Notes under the pieces: generated by a model
What the model was told of the DNA's origin: nothing
Databases searched by the model: none
What the model saw: only the letters and a program-made list of their open reading frames with translations
Program-made: the position numbers and the translations under genes
Shown here: in pieces, positions 9,807 through 17,798 of the stretch
Layout of the letters: each line of letters starts with the position of its first letter
Position numbering within the stretch: the first letter of the stretch is position 1
Origin: CAIVVT01 sp963757265
GTDB taxonomy: Bacteria > Acidobacteriota > Terriglobia > Bryobacterales > Bryobacteraceae
Assembly (NCBI GenBank): GCA_963757265.1
Contig: CAVWRA010000006.1
Location: forward strand, 1,364,001-1,428,000
Direction of reading: 5' to 3'
Length of the DNA stretch: 64,000 bases

Positions 9807-12359
9807 ATGACCGGCAGGTGGTTCCACAAGTCCGGCCGCAACGCACCAGGCATGGTCCGCACAACGCTGCTCGACTACTTCCGAACGGTTGCCCAGCTGC
9901 GCGGCGAATACCTCGTCTATGACGATGGCTTTCGCCCGCGCAGCTACACCTATGCGGCCTTCGCCCGCTGCGCCCGCAACTGCGCGGCGCAATTGCGCGA
10001 CCATGGCATCGGCCCCGGCGACCGCGTGGTCCTGTGGAGCGAAAACCGCCCCGCCTGGGTGGCCGCTTTCTGGGGCTGCATGTTGCGCGGCGTCGCCGTC
10101 GCGCCCATCGACGAGCGCCACTCGCCCGATTTCCTCGAGCGCGTCGTCCGCATCACCGCGGCCAAGGCGATCCTCATCGGAGAAGATGTGCAACTGCCGC
10201 CGCGAAGCGCTCCCGGCGGCCCGCCCGTGTTCCAGCTCGCGTCTCTCGATTGGGACACCCCGTGCGGCCTCGAGGAAGCGCCTGCCCGGCCCGACGACAT
10301 CTGCCAGATCCTGTTCACCTCCGGCGCGACGGCCGAGCCGAAAGGCGTCCTGATCACGCATCGCAACATCCTGGCCAACATCGTTCCCGTCGAGCGCGAG
10401 GTTCTGAAGCACCGCTGGTACGCCTGGCCCTTCTCGCCCATCCGCTTCCTCAACCTGCTCCCGCTGAGCCATATGTTCGGACAGGCGATGGCGCTCTTCA
10501 TCACGCCCATGATTCGCGGCACCGTGATCTTCCAGCGGAGCCAGAACCCGCAGGAGATCGTGCGTCAGATCAAGACGCGGCGCATCTCCGTGCTGGTCTC
10601 GGTGCCCAAGATTCTCGAGGTGCTGCGCGAGTACGTGCTGGGCCTCCACCCCGAGACCGCGCAGCCCGCGCCGGCCGGCGAGCGATTCTGGTGGCGCTGG
10701 TGGCGCTACCGCAAAATCCACAATCTGTTGGGCTGGAAATTCTGGAGCTTCATCGTCGGCGGCGCGGCCCTGGACGCCTCTCTGGAGCAGTATTGGGCCA
10801 ACCTTCCCTTCGTAGTCATCCAGGGTTACGGCCTTACCGAAACGGCGCCCATCGTCACGTTGAATCATCCCTTCCACGCGCGGCGCGGCACGGTGGGCAA
10901 GCCGCTTGCCGGTGTCGAGCTCCGCATCGCCGCGGACGGCGAAGTGCTGGTGCGCGGGGGCAATGTCACCAGCGGCTACTACAACGATCCGGCCTCCACT
11001 CTCGCCGCCTTTCGGGACGGCTGGTTCCACACCGGCGATATCGGCCGGCTCGATGCGGACGGGCATCTCATCATCAAGGGCCGCAAGAAGGAGATGATCG
11101 TGCTGGCCGACGGCCGCAACGTCTTCCCGGAGGACGTGGAGCCGGTTGTGCTGCGCGCGCCCGGCGTACGGGACGCGGCCGTCATCGGTCTTCCGGCCCA
11201 GGGTGGCGAACTGGTGCACGCCGTTCTCATTCTGGAGGCGGGCGCGGATCCCGAGACCATCGTGGCCCGCGCCAATGCGGCGCTGGAGGACCACCAGAAG
11301 ATCCGCGGCTACACGCTGTGGCGCGACGCCGAGCTGCCGCGCACCGCCGGGACTCGTAAACTGAAGCGCGGCGCGATTCGCGACCGGCTGATCGGGCCGC
11401 GCGACGCCCCGCCCTCATCCTCGCCGCCCGCCCCGCGTTCTGCGGACCGCGTGGAAGAGCTGCTCCGGAAGTGGACCGCCGGACGCGCGGTGAGCGGCGC
11501 CACCTCGCTCGACGATCTGGGGCTGTCCTCGCTCGACCGCGTCGAGTTGCTGGTCGCTCTCGAACAGCAGCTCGGCGCGCCCGTGGACGAGACGGTCTTT
11601 GAGTCCACCCGGACCATCGCCGACCTGGAGGCCCTCCGCGGCGGGCAGCTCAAGCCCCCGCCGGCAGCCCAGCCATTCCACTATCCGCGGTGGAACCGGC
11701 GCTGGCTCGCCAATGCATTTCGCGTCGTCAACCTCAACCTGTGGGTGCTGAACCTGGCGCGGATTTTCGCCTGGGTTCACGTCGATGGACGCGAGCATCT
11801 GCGCGGCTTGCGCGGGCCGGTGCTGTTCGCATCCAATCACCAGAGCTTCTTCGATACGCCGGTGATTTTCATCGCCCTGGGCTGGAGCTGGCGGCAGAGG
11901 CTGGCGCCCGCCATGCGCCTGGAGTTCTTTGACGCTCACTTCCACCCGCGCGCGCACTCGCTGTTCCACTGGTTCACCAACTCGCTGAACTACTGGCTCG
12001 CGTTGCTGATGTTCAACGCCCTGCCCATCCCGCAGAGCGGGGCCGGCACGCGCGAGGCGCTGCGGGCTCTCGGGCATGTCGTGGAGCAGGGTTGGTGCCC
12101 GCTGATTTTCCCCGAGGGCCGGCATAGCCGCGACGAGACGATCCTGCCCTTCCAGCCGGGCGTCGCGATGATCGCCTCGCGCCTGCGGATTCCCGTTGTG
12201 CCGATCCGCGTGCGCGGCGTCAACCGGGTGCTGCATCCCGACTCGGGCCTAGCGCGGCCCGGCCGGGTCCAGGTGACGATCGGCGCGCCGCTGTGCCTCG
12301 AGGGGGAGGACTTCGCCGCGCAGGCGCGTATGCTGGAAGAGCGCGTACGCTCTTTGTAG
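9807..12359 (+). CDS. Trifunctional acyl synthetase-ACP-acyltransferase fusion
   Basis: An 850-residue fusion. Residues about 1-530 form an AMP-binding adenylating enzyme (P-loop FTSGATAEPKGVLITHRN, then GYGLTETAP, GWFHTGDIGRL and the lysine-bearing GRKKEMIVLADGRN hinge). Residues about 545-620 are a carrier domain with LDDLGLSSLDRVELL, whose Ser in GLSS would take phosphopantetheine. Residues about 640-850 are a PlsC-like acyltransferase with the HX4D motif (NHQSFFD) and FPEGRHSRD. It probably activates a fatty acid, holds it on its own carrier and transfers it to a lipid acceptor. The initiating ATG at 9807 could instead be the one at 9852. Confidence 0.85.
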   Translation: MTGRWFHKSGRNAPGMVRTTLLDYFRTVAQLRGEYLVYDDGFRPRSYTYAAFARCARNCAAQLRDHGIGPGDRVVLWSENRPAWVAAFWGCMLRGVAVAPIDERHSPDFLERVVRITAAKAILIGEDVQLPPRSAPGGPPVFQLASLDWDTPCGLEEAPARPDDICQILFTSGATAEPKGVLITHRNILANIVPVEREVLKHRWYAWPFSPIRFLNLLPLSHMFGQAMALFITPMIRGTVIFQRSQNPQEIVRQIKTRRISVLVSVPKILEVLREYVLGLHPETAQPAPAGERFWWRWWRYRKIHNLLGWKFWSFIVGGAALDASLEQYWANLPFVVIQGYGLTETAPIVTLNHPFHARRGTVGKPLAGVELRIAADGEVLVRGGNVTSGYYNDPASTLAAFRDGWFHTGDIGRLDADGHLIIKGRKKEMIVLADGRNVFPEDVEPVVLRAPGVRDAAVIGLPAQGGELVHAVLILEAGADPETIVARANAALEDHQKIRGYTLWRDAELPRTAGTRKLKRGAIRDRLIGPRDAPPSSSPPAPRSADRVEELLRKWTAGRAVSGATSLDDLGLSSLDRVELLVALEQQLGAPVDETVFESTRTIADLEALRGGQLKPPPAAQPFHYPRWNRRWLANAFRVVNLNLWVLNLARIFAWVHVDGREHLRGLRGPVLFASNHQSFFDTPVIFIALGWSWRQRLAPAMRLEFFDAHFHPRAHSLFHWFTNSLNYWLALLMFNALPIPQSGAGTREALRALGHVVEQGWCPLIFPEGRHSRDETILPFQPGVAMIASRLRIPVVPIRVRGVNRVLHPDSGLARPGRVQVTIGAPLCLEGEDFAAQARMLEERVRSL

Positions 12360-12366
12360 GCATCCG

Positions 12367-14121
12367 ATGGGAATGTACGGCCTTCGATTCTGCGCACTGC
12401 TCGCGGGCGCCGTGGCGTTCTGCCCGCCGCTCGTTTCGGCCCAGGCACCGCCTCCGGGCGACAACAATGCGCCCGTGAAGGATACGCGCCCGCTTTACGA
12501 GCGGGCGCTGCGTTTCGAGAAGGAAGGCAAAACGGCGCAGGCGATCGGCGCCTACAATGATCTGCTCGAAGCCGACCACAATCATCCCGACGGCCTCCAA
12601 CACCGGGCGCGATTGCTGCTCCAGACGGGCCAGCAGCGGGAAGCGGCGCGCGACTTCGCGGCGGCGCTGGTCGTCCGACCCGGCGACGGAGAGACCTGGA
12701 GCGCCTATGGCGACTGCCTGAGTGCTCTCTCGGACTGGCGCGGGGCGGTCGGCGCGTATCACAACGCGATCCAGCGCGGTGTCGAGAACAACGGCCTGTA
12801 CAAGAAACTGGGCGACGCCCTGGGCGCAACCGGCGACAATGACGGCGCCCTGCAAGCCTACGCCACCGCCATGAAGCTGCGGCTGGATGCGCCCGAACCG
12901 TACTTTGCGCGCGGCCTGCTGCTCATGAAGATGAAGCGCGAGCGCGATGCCATCGACGATTTCGGCCGGGCCACGGAACTCAAGCCGGAGTTCGCCGAGG
13001 CGTGGTTCCGGCGCGGCGTGGCGTGGGGTGAACTGGGAGAGTTCGAGAAAGCCGCCCGCGATCTGTCGGTCTTTCTGCAGCTCAAGCCCGACCATGCCGA
13101 AGGGCACGCCTTCCGGGGCGCCGCTTATGACACGCTCGGGCGCCCGGCCGAGGCCCTGGCGGATTACGGCGCGTCGCTGAAAGAGCGGCCGGACAACGCG
13201 CGCGTGCTGCTGGCCAGGGGCGAACTGCTGGACCGCTTGGGACGCCACCAGGAAGCGCTCCCCGACCGCGACCGGGCCGTGGAACTGGACCCCCCAAACG
13301 CCTATGTCTGGCTGGCGCGCGGCGGAACGCAGTTGGCCCTGGGATCCCCCGACAAGGCCATCGCCGACCGCACGCGGGCGATCGAGCTCGCGCCCCAGAA
13401 CCCGCTGATGTGGTACGGGCGCGCGGTGGTCTATTCCACGCTGAGACAATACGGGAAAGCGGCCTACGATCTGCACGCAGCTCTCAAGCTCAATGCCGGC
13501 TTCGAGGAAGCCACGAGGCTCCTGCAGGACGTCGAGAAGAACCTGCAGAAGGAGACGGTTGCATCCGCGACTCCTGCGCGCGAGCTGGCGGGAGCCCGAA
13601 CCGCGGCCAATGCCGACGGCCGGGGCGTAATGCCGGTGGTACACTCTGTCGCCCCGCCGGCGGCCGCCGCGCCGGAGCGGCCCACCGCGCCCCAGTCCGA
13701 GCTGAACGCCCGGCCGCCCGGCCCGACGGCCGCGCAACCCGCGAGCCCCTCGGCCGGCCCCGCCGATTCCCAGGCCGGCTTGCCCGCAGCCGCGCCCCCG
13801 CCGGCATCCGCGGCTGAGCTCCATCGCGAGGCGCGGGAACTGCTCGACAATGACCAGATCGCCGCGGCGGTCTCCAAGCTAAAGTCGGCTGTGGCGGCGG
13901 ATGCCAGGAATGCCCTGATCTGGAATGCGCTCGGATACGGGCAGATGCGCCTGAGGAATTACACCGAGGCGCTGGCGGCGCTGGACCGGGCGATCGCCCT
14001 CAAGCCCGACTATCAAAACGCCTTCCTCAACCGCGCCGTGCTGAAACGGCAGATGGGCGATCGCGAGGGAGCCGCGCAGGATCTGGCGCGGGCCGCGGAA
14101 CTCGGCCGGAAGCAGCGCTAG
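12367..14121 (+). CDS. Exported TPR-repeat protein
   Basis: A 584-residue protein with an N-terminal signal peptide (LRFCALLAGAVAFCPPLVSAQA). About ten tetratricopeptide repeats cover residues 40-400, with W/Y/A-rich helix pairs such as AEAWFRRGVAWGELGEFEKA. A proline/alanine-rich linker follows (about 410-475) and further TPRs lie at the C-terminus. TPRs are protein-binding scaffolds; no enzyme domain is seen. It starts 7 bases after the acyl synthetase stop, so it is probably in the same transcript, but its partner is not evident. Confidence 0.8.
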   Translation: MGMYGLRFCALLAGAVAFCPPLVSAQAPPPGDNNAPVKDTRPLYERALRFEKEGKTAQAIGAYNDLLEADHNHPDGLQHRARLLLQTGQQREAARDFAAALVVRPGDGETWSAYGDCLSALSDWRGAVGAYHNAIQRGVENNGLYKKLGDALGATGDNDGALQAYATAMKLRLDAPEPYFARGLLLMKMKRERDAIDDFGRATELKPEFAEAWFRRGVAWGELGEFEKAARDLSVFLQLKPDHAEGHAFRGAAYDTLGRPAEALADYGASLKERPDNARVLLARGELLDRLGRHQEALPDRDRAVELDPPNAYVWLARGGTQLALGSPDKAIADRTRAIELAPQNPLMWYGRAVVYSTLRQYGKAAYDLHAALKLNAGFEEATRLLQDVEKNLQKETVASATPARELAGARTAANADGRGVMPVVHSVAPPAAAAPERPTAPQSELNARPPGPTAAQPASPSAGPADSQAGLPAAAPPPASAAELHREARELLDNDQIAAAVSKLKSAVAADARNALIWNALGYGQMRLRNYTEALAALDRAIALKPDYQNAFLNRAVLKRQMGDREGAAQDLARAAELGRKQR

Positions 14122-14247
14122 GAGTCGCGGTGCCGGGATCGGCCGGCGGCGCAATAGGCGGGCCGACAACGGGCCGCTGCTTCGCTATACTGGTTGCTTA
14201 GACGGCCGCCGCCTCAGCGCGGGCTTTCTCCTGAAGGATTTACCCTG

Positions 14248-14616
14248 ATGATCGTCGCTGTGACTGTCGTTCATGTGATTGTGTGCTTCTTCCTCGTGAT
14301 CGTGGTATTGCTGCAGAGCGGCAAGGCGGCCGATCTGGCCGGCGCGTTCGGCGGCATGGGTTCGCAGACCGCATTTGGCCCGCGCGGCTCGGCCACGATT
14401 CTTTCGAAGGCGACCACGGTCGCGGCCGCCGTGTTCATGGTGACGTCGCTGTCCTTATCGATCCTGTACACGCGGCTCGGCCGCACGTCTGGCTCGTCGG
14501 TTCTGGAGCACACTACTCCCTCCAGCAGCGCGCCTGCCCCGGCCCGGCGCAGGCCGCCCACCGGACCGCCGGTGCAGGCGATCCCGAGGCCCTCTCAGGC
14601 GCCGATCAAGAAATAG
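14248..14616 (+). CDS. secG: Preprotein translocase subunit SecG
   Basis: A small Sec translocon subunit of 122 residues. The ATG at 14248 is preceded by CTGAAGGA at good spacing, so the longer upstream frame is not used. Two membrane segments (VVHVIVCFFLVIVVLLQSG and VAAAVFMVTSLSLSILYT) flank the SecG hallmark GGMGSQTAFGPRGSATILSK. The proline-rich tail is cytoplasmic or disordered. A TATACT-like -10 lies at 14186-14191. It is followed by tRNA-Leu, the same order (secG, tRNA-Leu) seen in several bacteria. Confidence 0.92.
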   Translation: MIVAVTVVHVIVCFFLVIVVLLQSGKAADLAGAFGGMGSQTAFGPRGSATILSKATTVAAAVFMVTSLSLSILYTRLGRTSGSSVLEHTTPSSSAPAPARRRPPTGPPVQAIPRPSQAPIKK

Positions 14617-14774
14617 GGCCGAGGTGCTGCAGGTGTCGTCGCCTGCGGGGCCGTTGTGGGGCCTGGCTCCGCGCCGGGATAGCGGAACAGCGGGCATCGT
14701 ATACTGGACACGAGGGCCCGCGGCGCAATCGAGCCCTGGCATTCGACCGGGGACGCAGCAGGCCAAGCGGTCTT

Positions 14775-14860
14775 GCGGAGGTGGCGGAATTGGCAGACGC
14801 ACTAGCTTGAGGTGCTAGCGGGAGCAATCCCGTGGGGGTTCAAGTCCCCCCCCCGCACCA
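14775..14860 (+). tRNA. tRNA-Leu(GAG), one base missing from acceptor stem
   Basis: Class II tRNA with anticodon stem-loop CTAGC-TTGAGGT-GCTAG (anticodon GAG), a variable arm GGGAGCAATCCC and a T-arm GGGGG-TTCAAGT-CCCCC. After the T-stem only six bases (CCCCGC) precede the discriminator A and CCA. The 5' side GCGGAGG needs CCTCCGC, so the T facing the A appears deleted. This is either a homopolymer error in a run of nine C's or a damaged gene. A recombinase remnant abuts it. Confidence 0.85.
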
Positions 14861-14872
14861 ATTTTTCTCTTT

Positions 14873-14894
14873 GGGGCCATTAGTTTATGGCCCC
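14873..14894. repeat. Perfect 8-bp stem hairpin after tRNA-Leu
   Basis: GGGGCCAT, a 6-base loop, then ATGGCCCC. It covers the stop codon of the recombinase remnant. No T-run follows on either strand, so it is not a canonical terminator; it could be an arm of an old attachment site. Confidence 0.5.
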
Positions 14895-15142
14895 CCAATT
14901 CCCGTGTGACATTTTTGTGACTGAGCTTGTAACCGCTGCGGTCTTGACATGCGCGCGCATGCGCCGATCGATGTTCGCCTGCCGGCCTTTTGACCGCTTG
15001 CCGTAGTGTTTCCTGACGACCGTCGGGCTGTTACCCAGGATGTCCGCGACCTCTTCGGACGTGGCTCCCTGCTCCAGCAGCCGAGTGGCCAGCGTATGTC
15101 GGTAGGCACATCGACCTTGCCTCGGGGTGGAAAGCGCTTCAA
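14880..15142 (-). pseudogene. Tyrosine recombinase (phage-type integrase) C-terminal remnant
   Basis: The readable part is the end of the catalytic domain: YRHTLATRLLEQGATSEEVA, then LGNSPTVVRKHYGKRSKGRQ. This gives the box II R-H and the catalytic Tyr of HYGK. Everything upstream (the core-binding domain and the first catalytic Arg) is missing and the sequence runs into the next gene at about 15.14 kb. With its 3' end about 20 bases from tRNA-Leu, this is the standard geometry of an element integrated at a tRNA. It cannot be active as it stands. Confidence 0.75.
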
Positions 15143-15163
15143 GTGAAAGAGGCGAGTTGGGTG

Positions 15164-16158
15164 TCAAACTTGAGCACCAGTAGCTTCTGGCTGCCCTACC
15201 CTTGCTGTTTCCGAGCGCCCCAGTGCCTCGGCTCTCAGGCCGCGCAAGTACTCGAGCGCCAGGCGGGTCTGGTGGTGGACGTAATCGATGCCTGCCGGTT
15301 GGCCGTTTTCAAGCGCCGGGTGGCAGTACTCCCAGTCCATATAACCGCTGTAACCCGACGCGACGAGTGCATCGATGTAAGCCGGGTAAGCCACCTGGCG
15401 CCCCCAGAATCCCTTGTCGAAGTAGCCGCCGGCGACGAGCTGCACCTCACCGTTGAGGAGTCTGGCGAACTCGCCGTTACAGTGAGAATGGGCCTGCAGC
15501 GGCCCGGTCGCCTGGACCATGGCGCGGGCGTGGGCGGCCGAGTCCGCTTCCGGTTCGATATTGATGTCCATGCACGCCTTGAAGACGGGCGAGCCAACTT
15601 CTTCGATCAGCGAGAGCACGTCCTGATAATGCTGGACGACATCGGGGCCGTGATTCTGCATGGCGAGTACGATGCCTTGGTCCTCGGCTACCTTCGCGAG
15701 TTCGCGGACGGAGTCAACCACCAGGGCCCGGCGGTCACCCTTCCAATAACCGTACTGGTCGTATCCATAGGTTTCGTCGTAAGTGGCCAAGCCATCATGG
15801 AGCGTGATGCCCCGCCATGCCGCGAAGATCTTGCAGATGGGCGCTCCAGATCTCGCGCCAACTTGATGCACTCGCGCGTGTACAGGATCATCGCCTCTCG
15901 TTGAACGGGCACGGGGCTCGAGAGATCGCAGTTCGGAGAGACGGCGCAGATGGGCACAGCGAGCTCGCCCGCGAGGTCGCGGAGACGCTTTCGATCATCG
16001 GAGGAGAGGTCCATCGGAGCCGCGTGAGGGCGCTCCGCGTCCAGCTCCAGCCCCTCCCAGCCTTGCTCCTTGGCCAGGCGCACAAGGCTGAAAAGATCCA
16101 CGGCGGGGCCCCGGTACCAGACCCCTCGATAGGTGATGCTGTAAAGCCCGATCTTCAT
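15164..16158 (-). pseudogene. Sugar phosphate isomerase/epimerase family (TIM barrel), frameshifted
   Basis: The N-terminal part (MKIGLYSITYRGVWYRGPAV to IKLARDL) and the C-terminal part (GAPICKIFAAWRGITLHDG onwards, with the metal-site-like NHGPDVVQHYQDVL and MDWEYCHPALENG) lie in two frames. They join if one G is restored near 15846-15847, in a CC pair of the plus strand. The whole would be about 330 residues, normal for AP endonuclease 2/xylose-isomerase-like barrels that bind divalent metal and act on sugars or inositols. It lacks an export signal. It may be truly broken or a sequence error. It lies downstream of the Gfo/Idh/MocA gene on the same strand, a common pairing. Confidence 0.75.
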
Positions 16159-16230
16159 GTTGCAACTCCTGTATTAGACAGTGGTCAAATCAGTGCTTCC
16201 CGCGAGCTCATGCGCCGAGGCTCGCGCTTC

Positions 16231-17517
16231 TCATTCGATCACCCGCTCCGTGCGGCTATCGAAGCGGAACATGCGGTTCTCCCGATAAGACCGCACGGAG
16301 AGGGCGATATTGGTCATGGTGGTGTAGCCGATATCCACGTTGCCGTTCGGCTGGCGCCGCGACCGCACGCAGTCGAAGAAGTTGTTCACATGGGCCTCGT
16401 CGCCCTGGTTGCCCAAGTTCGGGATGGTTATCTCGGCGGTCTTGTACTTGTCAAAGAACTCACTCCGGTAGGGAGCCTCGGGGACGATTTGAGCGTGGTC
16501 GAACTGCCGGGTCTTCGGGCCTTCCCACTCGTCGCCGAGGAACATGGTCGCCTTGGTGCCGCGCAGCATAGCCACCGGCCCGACTTCATTTACCTGCGAG
16601 GACTGAACCGTGAGCGACCATTTGCCGGGATAATCAGCGGCGTTGAGGAACGTGTCGGGTACTTCGCGCTCGTCGGTGTACACCCATTTGCCGCCCATGC
16701 CAACCACCCTCTCGGGATGCTCGTTGGCAACGGCCAGGTGGAAGGGCGCCACGATGTGGTAGTGCAGGTCGGTGGCGATACCGCCCGAGTAATCCCAATA
16801 TTTGCGGAAGCGGAAGAAGCGGTCGGCGTCGAACGGGCGCGCCGGCGCCGCGCCCAGCCACTGCTTCCAATCGATGAAGTTGTCGTCCTTTCCATCGGGA
16901 CCGGCTTCAGGCTCGATGGGCCAGTTCCAGTCGCCCTTGGGGTCGTTGCGGCTGTATGTGCCTTGGCAACACACGATCTGGCCCAGCATGCCGGACTCGA
17001 CCATGTCCCGCACGCGATGCCAGCGGTCCCAAGAGAGCGCCTGCACGCCCACTTGGAGGAGCCGATTGCTCCGCCTTGCGCTTTGGTGAACCTGTTTGGC
17101 TTCTTCCAGCGTGTGAGTCATGGGTTTCTCACAATAGACGTCGAGGCCCTTTTCCATAGCAAGAAGCGTGATGGGCGCGTGCCAGTGGTCGGGCGTCGCC
17201 ACGAAAACTGCATCGACATCCCTGCGTTCGAGCAGTTCTTCGTGGTGCAGATACGTGGGTACACCGCCCGCCGTGCGCGCCGCCGCATTCAGGCGTTTGC
17301 GGTAAATGTCACAAACCGCCACGCATTGGACGTCACCCTTCGCCCGCTGCCGCTTCAGGGCAAGGCTGAGAAGGTACGATCCCCGGCCTCCAGCCCCGAT
17401 CAGCGCGAACTGGATGCGGTCGTTGGCGCCGAGAATACGCGCGCCGGCATTAGTTGCAAGAATCGACGCGCCAGCCGCTCCGAGAAACATGCGCCGCGAC
17501 AAGGTGGTTTCAGGCAT
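16231..17517 (-). CDS. Gfo/Idh/MocA-family oxidoreductase, Tat-exported
   Basis: A 428-residue NAD(P)-dependent oxidoreductase. The ATG at 17517 follows AAGGGAGC and starts a twin-arginine signal (LSRRMFLGAAGASIL). The Rossmann motif is ALIGAGGRGSYLL. The family marker EKP (DVYCEKPMTHTLEEA) and ATPDHWH are present, followed by the C-terminal alpha/beta dimer domain. Exported members are typical of acidobacteria and are thought to work on glycosides with a tightly held cofactor. The substrate is unknown. It lies about 70 bases upstream of the frameshifted isomerase. Confidence 0.85.
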   Translation of the reverse strand: MPETTLSRRMFLGAAGASILATNAGARILGANDRIQFALIGAGGRGSYLLSLALKRQRAKGDVQCVAVCDIYRKRLNAAARTAGGVPTYLHHEELLERRDVDAVFVATPDHWHAPITLLAMEKGLDVYCEKPMTHTLEEAKQVHQSARRSNRLLQVGVQALSWDRWHRVRDMVESGMLGQIVCCQGTYSRNDPKGDWNWPIEPEAGPDGKDDNFIDWKQWLGAAPARPFDADRFFRFRKYWDYSGGIATDLHYHIVAPFHLAVANEHPERVVGMGGKWVYTDEREVPDTFLNAADYPGKWSLTVQSSQVNEVGPVAMLRGTKATMFLGDEWEGPKTRQFDHAQIVPEAPYRSEFFDKYKTAEITIPNLGNQGDEAHVNNFFDCVRSRRQPNGNVDIGYTTMTNIALSVRSYRENRMFRFDSRTERVIE

Positions 17518-17798
17518 CGGATAGCTCCCTTCGCACCGCTGGAGTGCGGTTGCTACACCTATTCGTTTTACCAATCCACGACGCTGCCCTCTGCGGCGTC
17601 GCAGCTCCGTGGCGCACGCCAGCCGTGGCCGATTCTATCAACAAGCTCGATTCCGCTGGCGCGTTCTCGTCCAACTTCGCGCCGCGTCCCTCCGTGATCG
17701 GTGGATTCAGGAGCCAAATCGCGAAGTGGGTGCGCCGCGCACCGCCGCCTGGATTTTCTGTCGCGGCTGATGTTCTGAGGACGCTGCCGGCTGCGGCC

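Noticed and set aside
14873..14894. Rho-independent terminator after tRNA-Leu
   Set aside because: The stem is perfect but there is no T-run on either strand after it.
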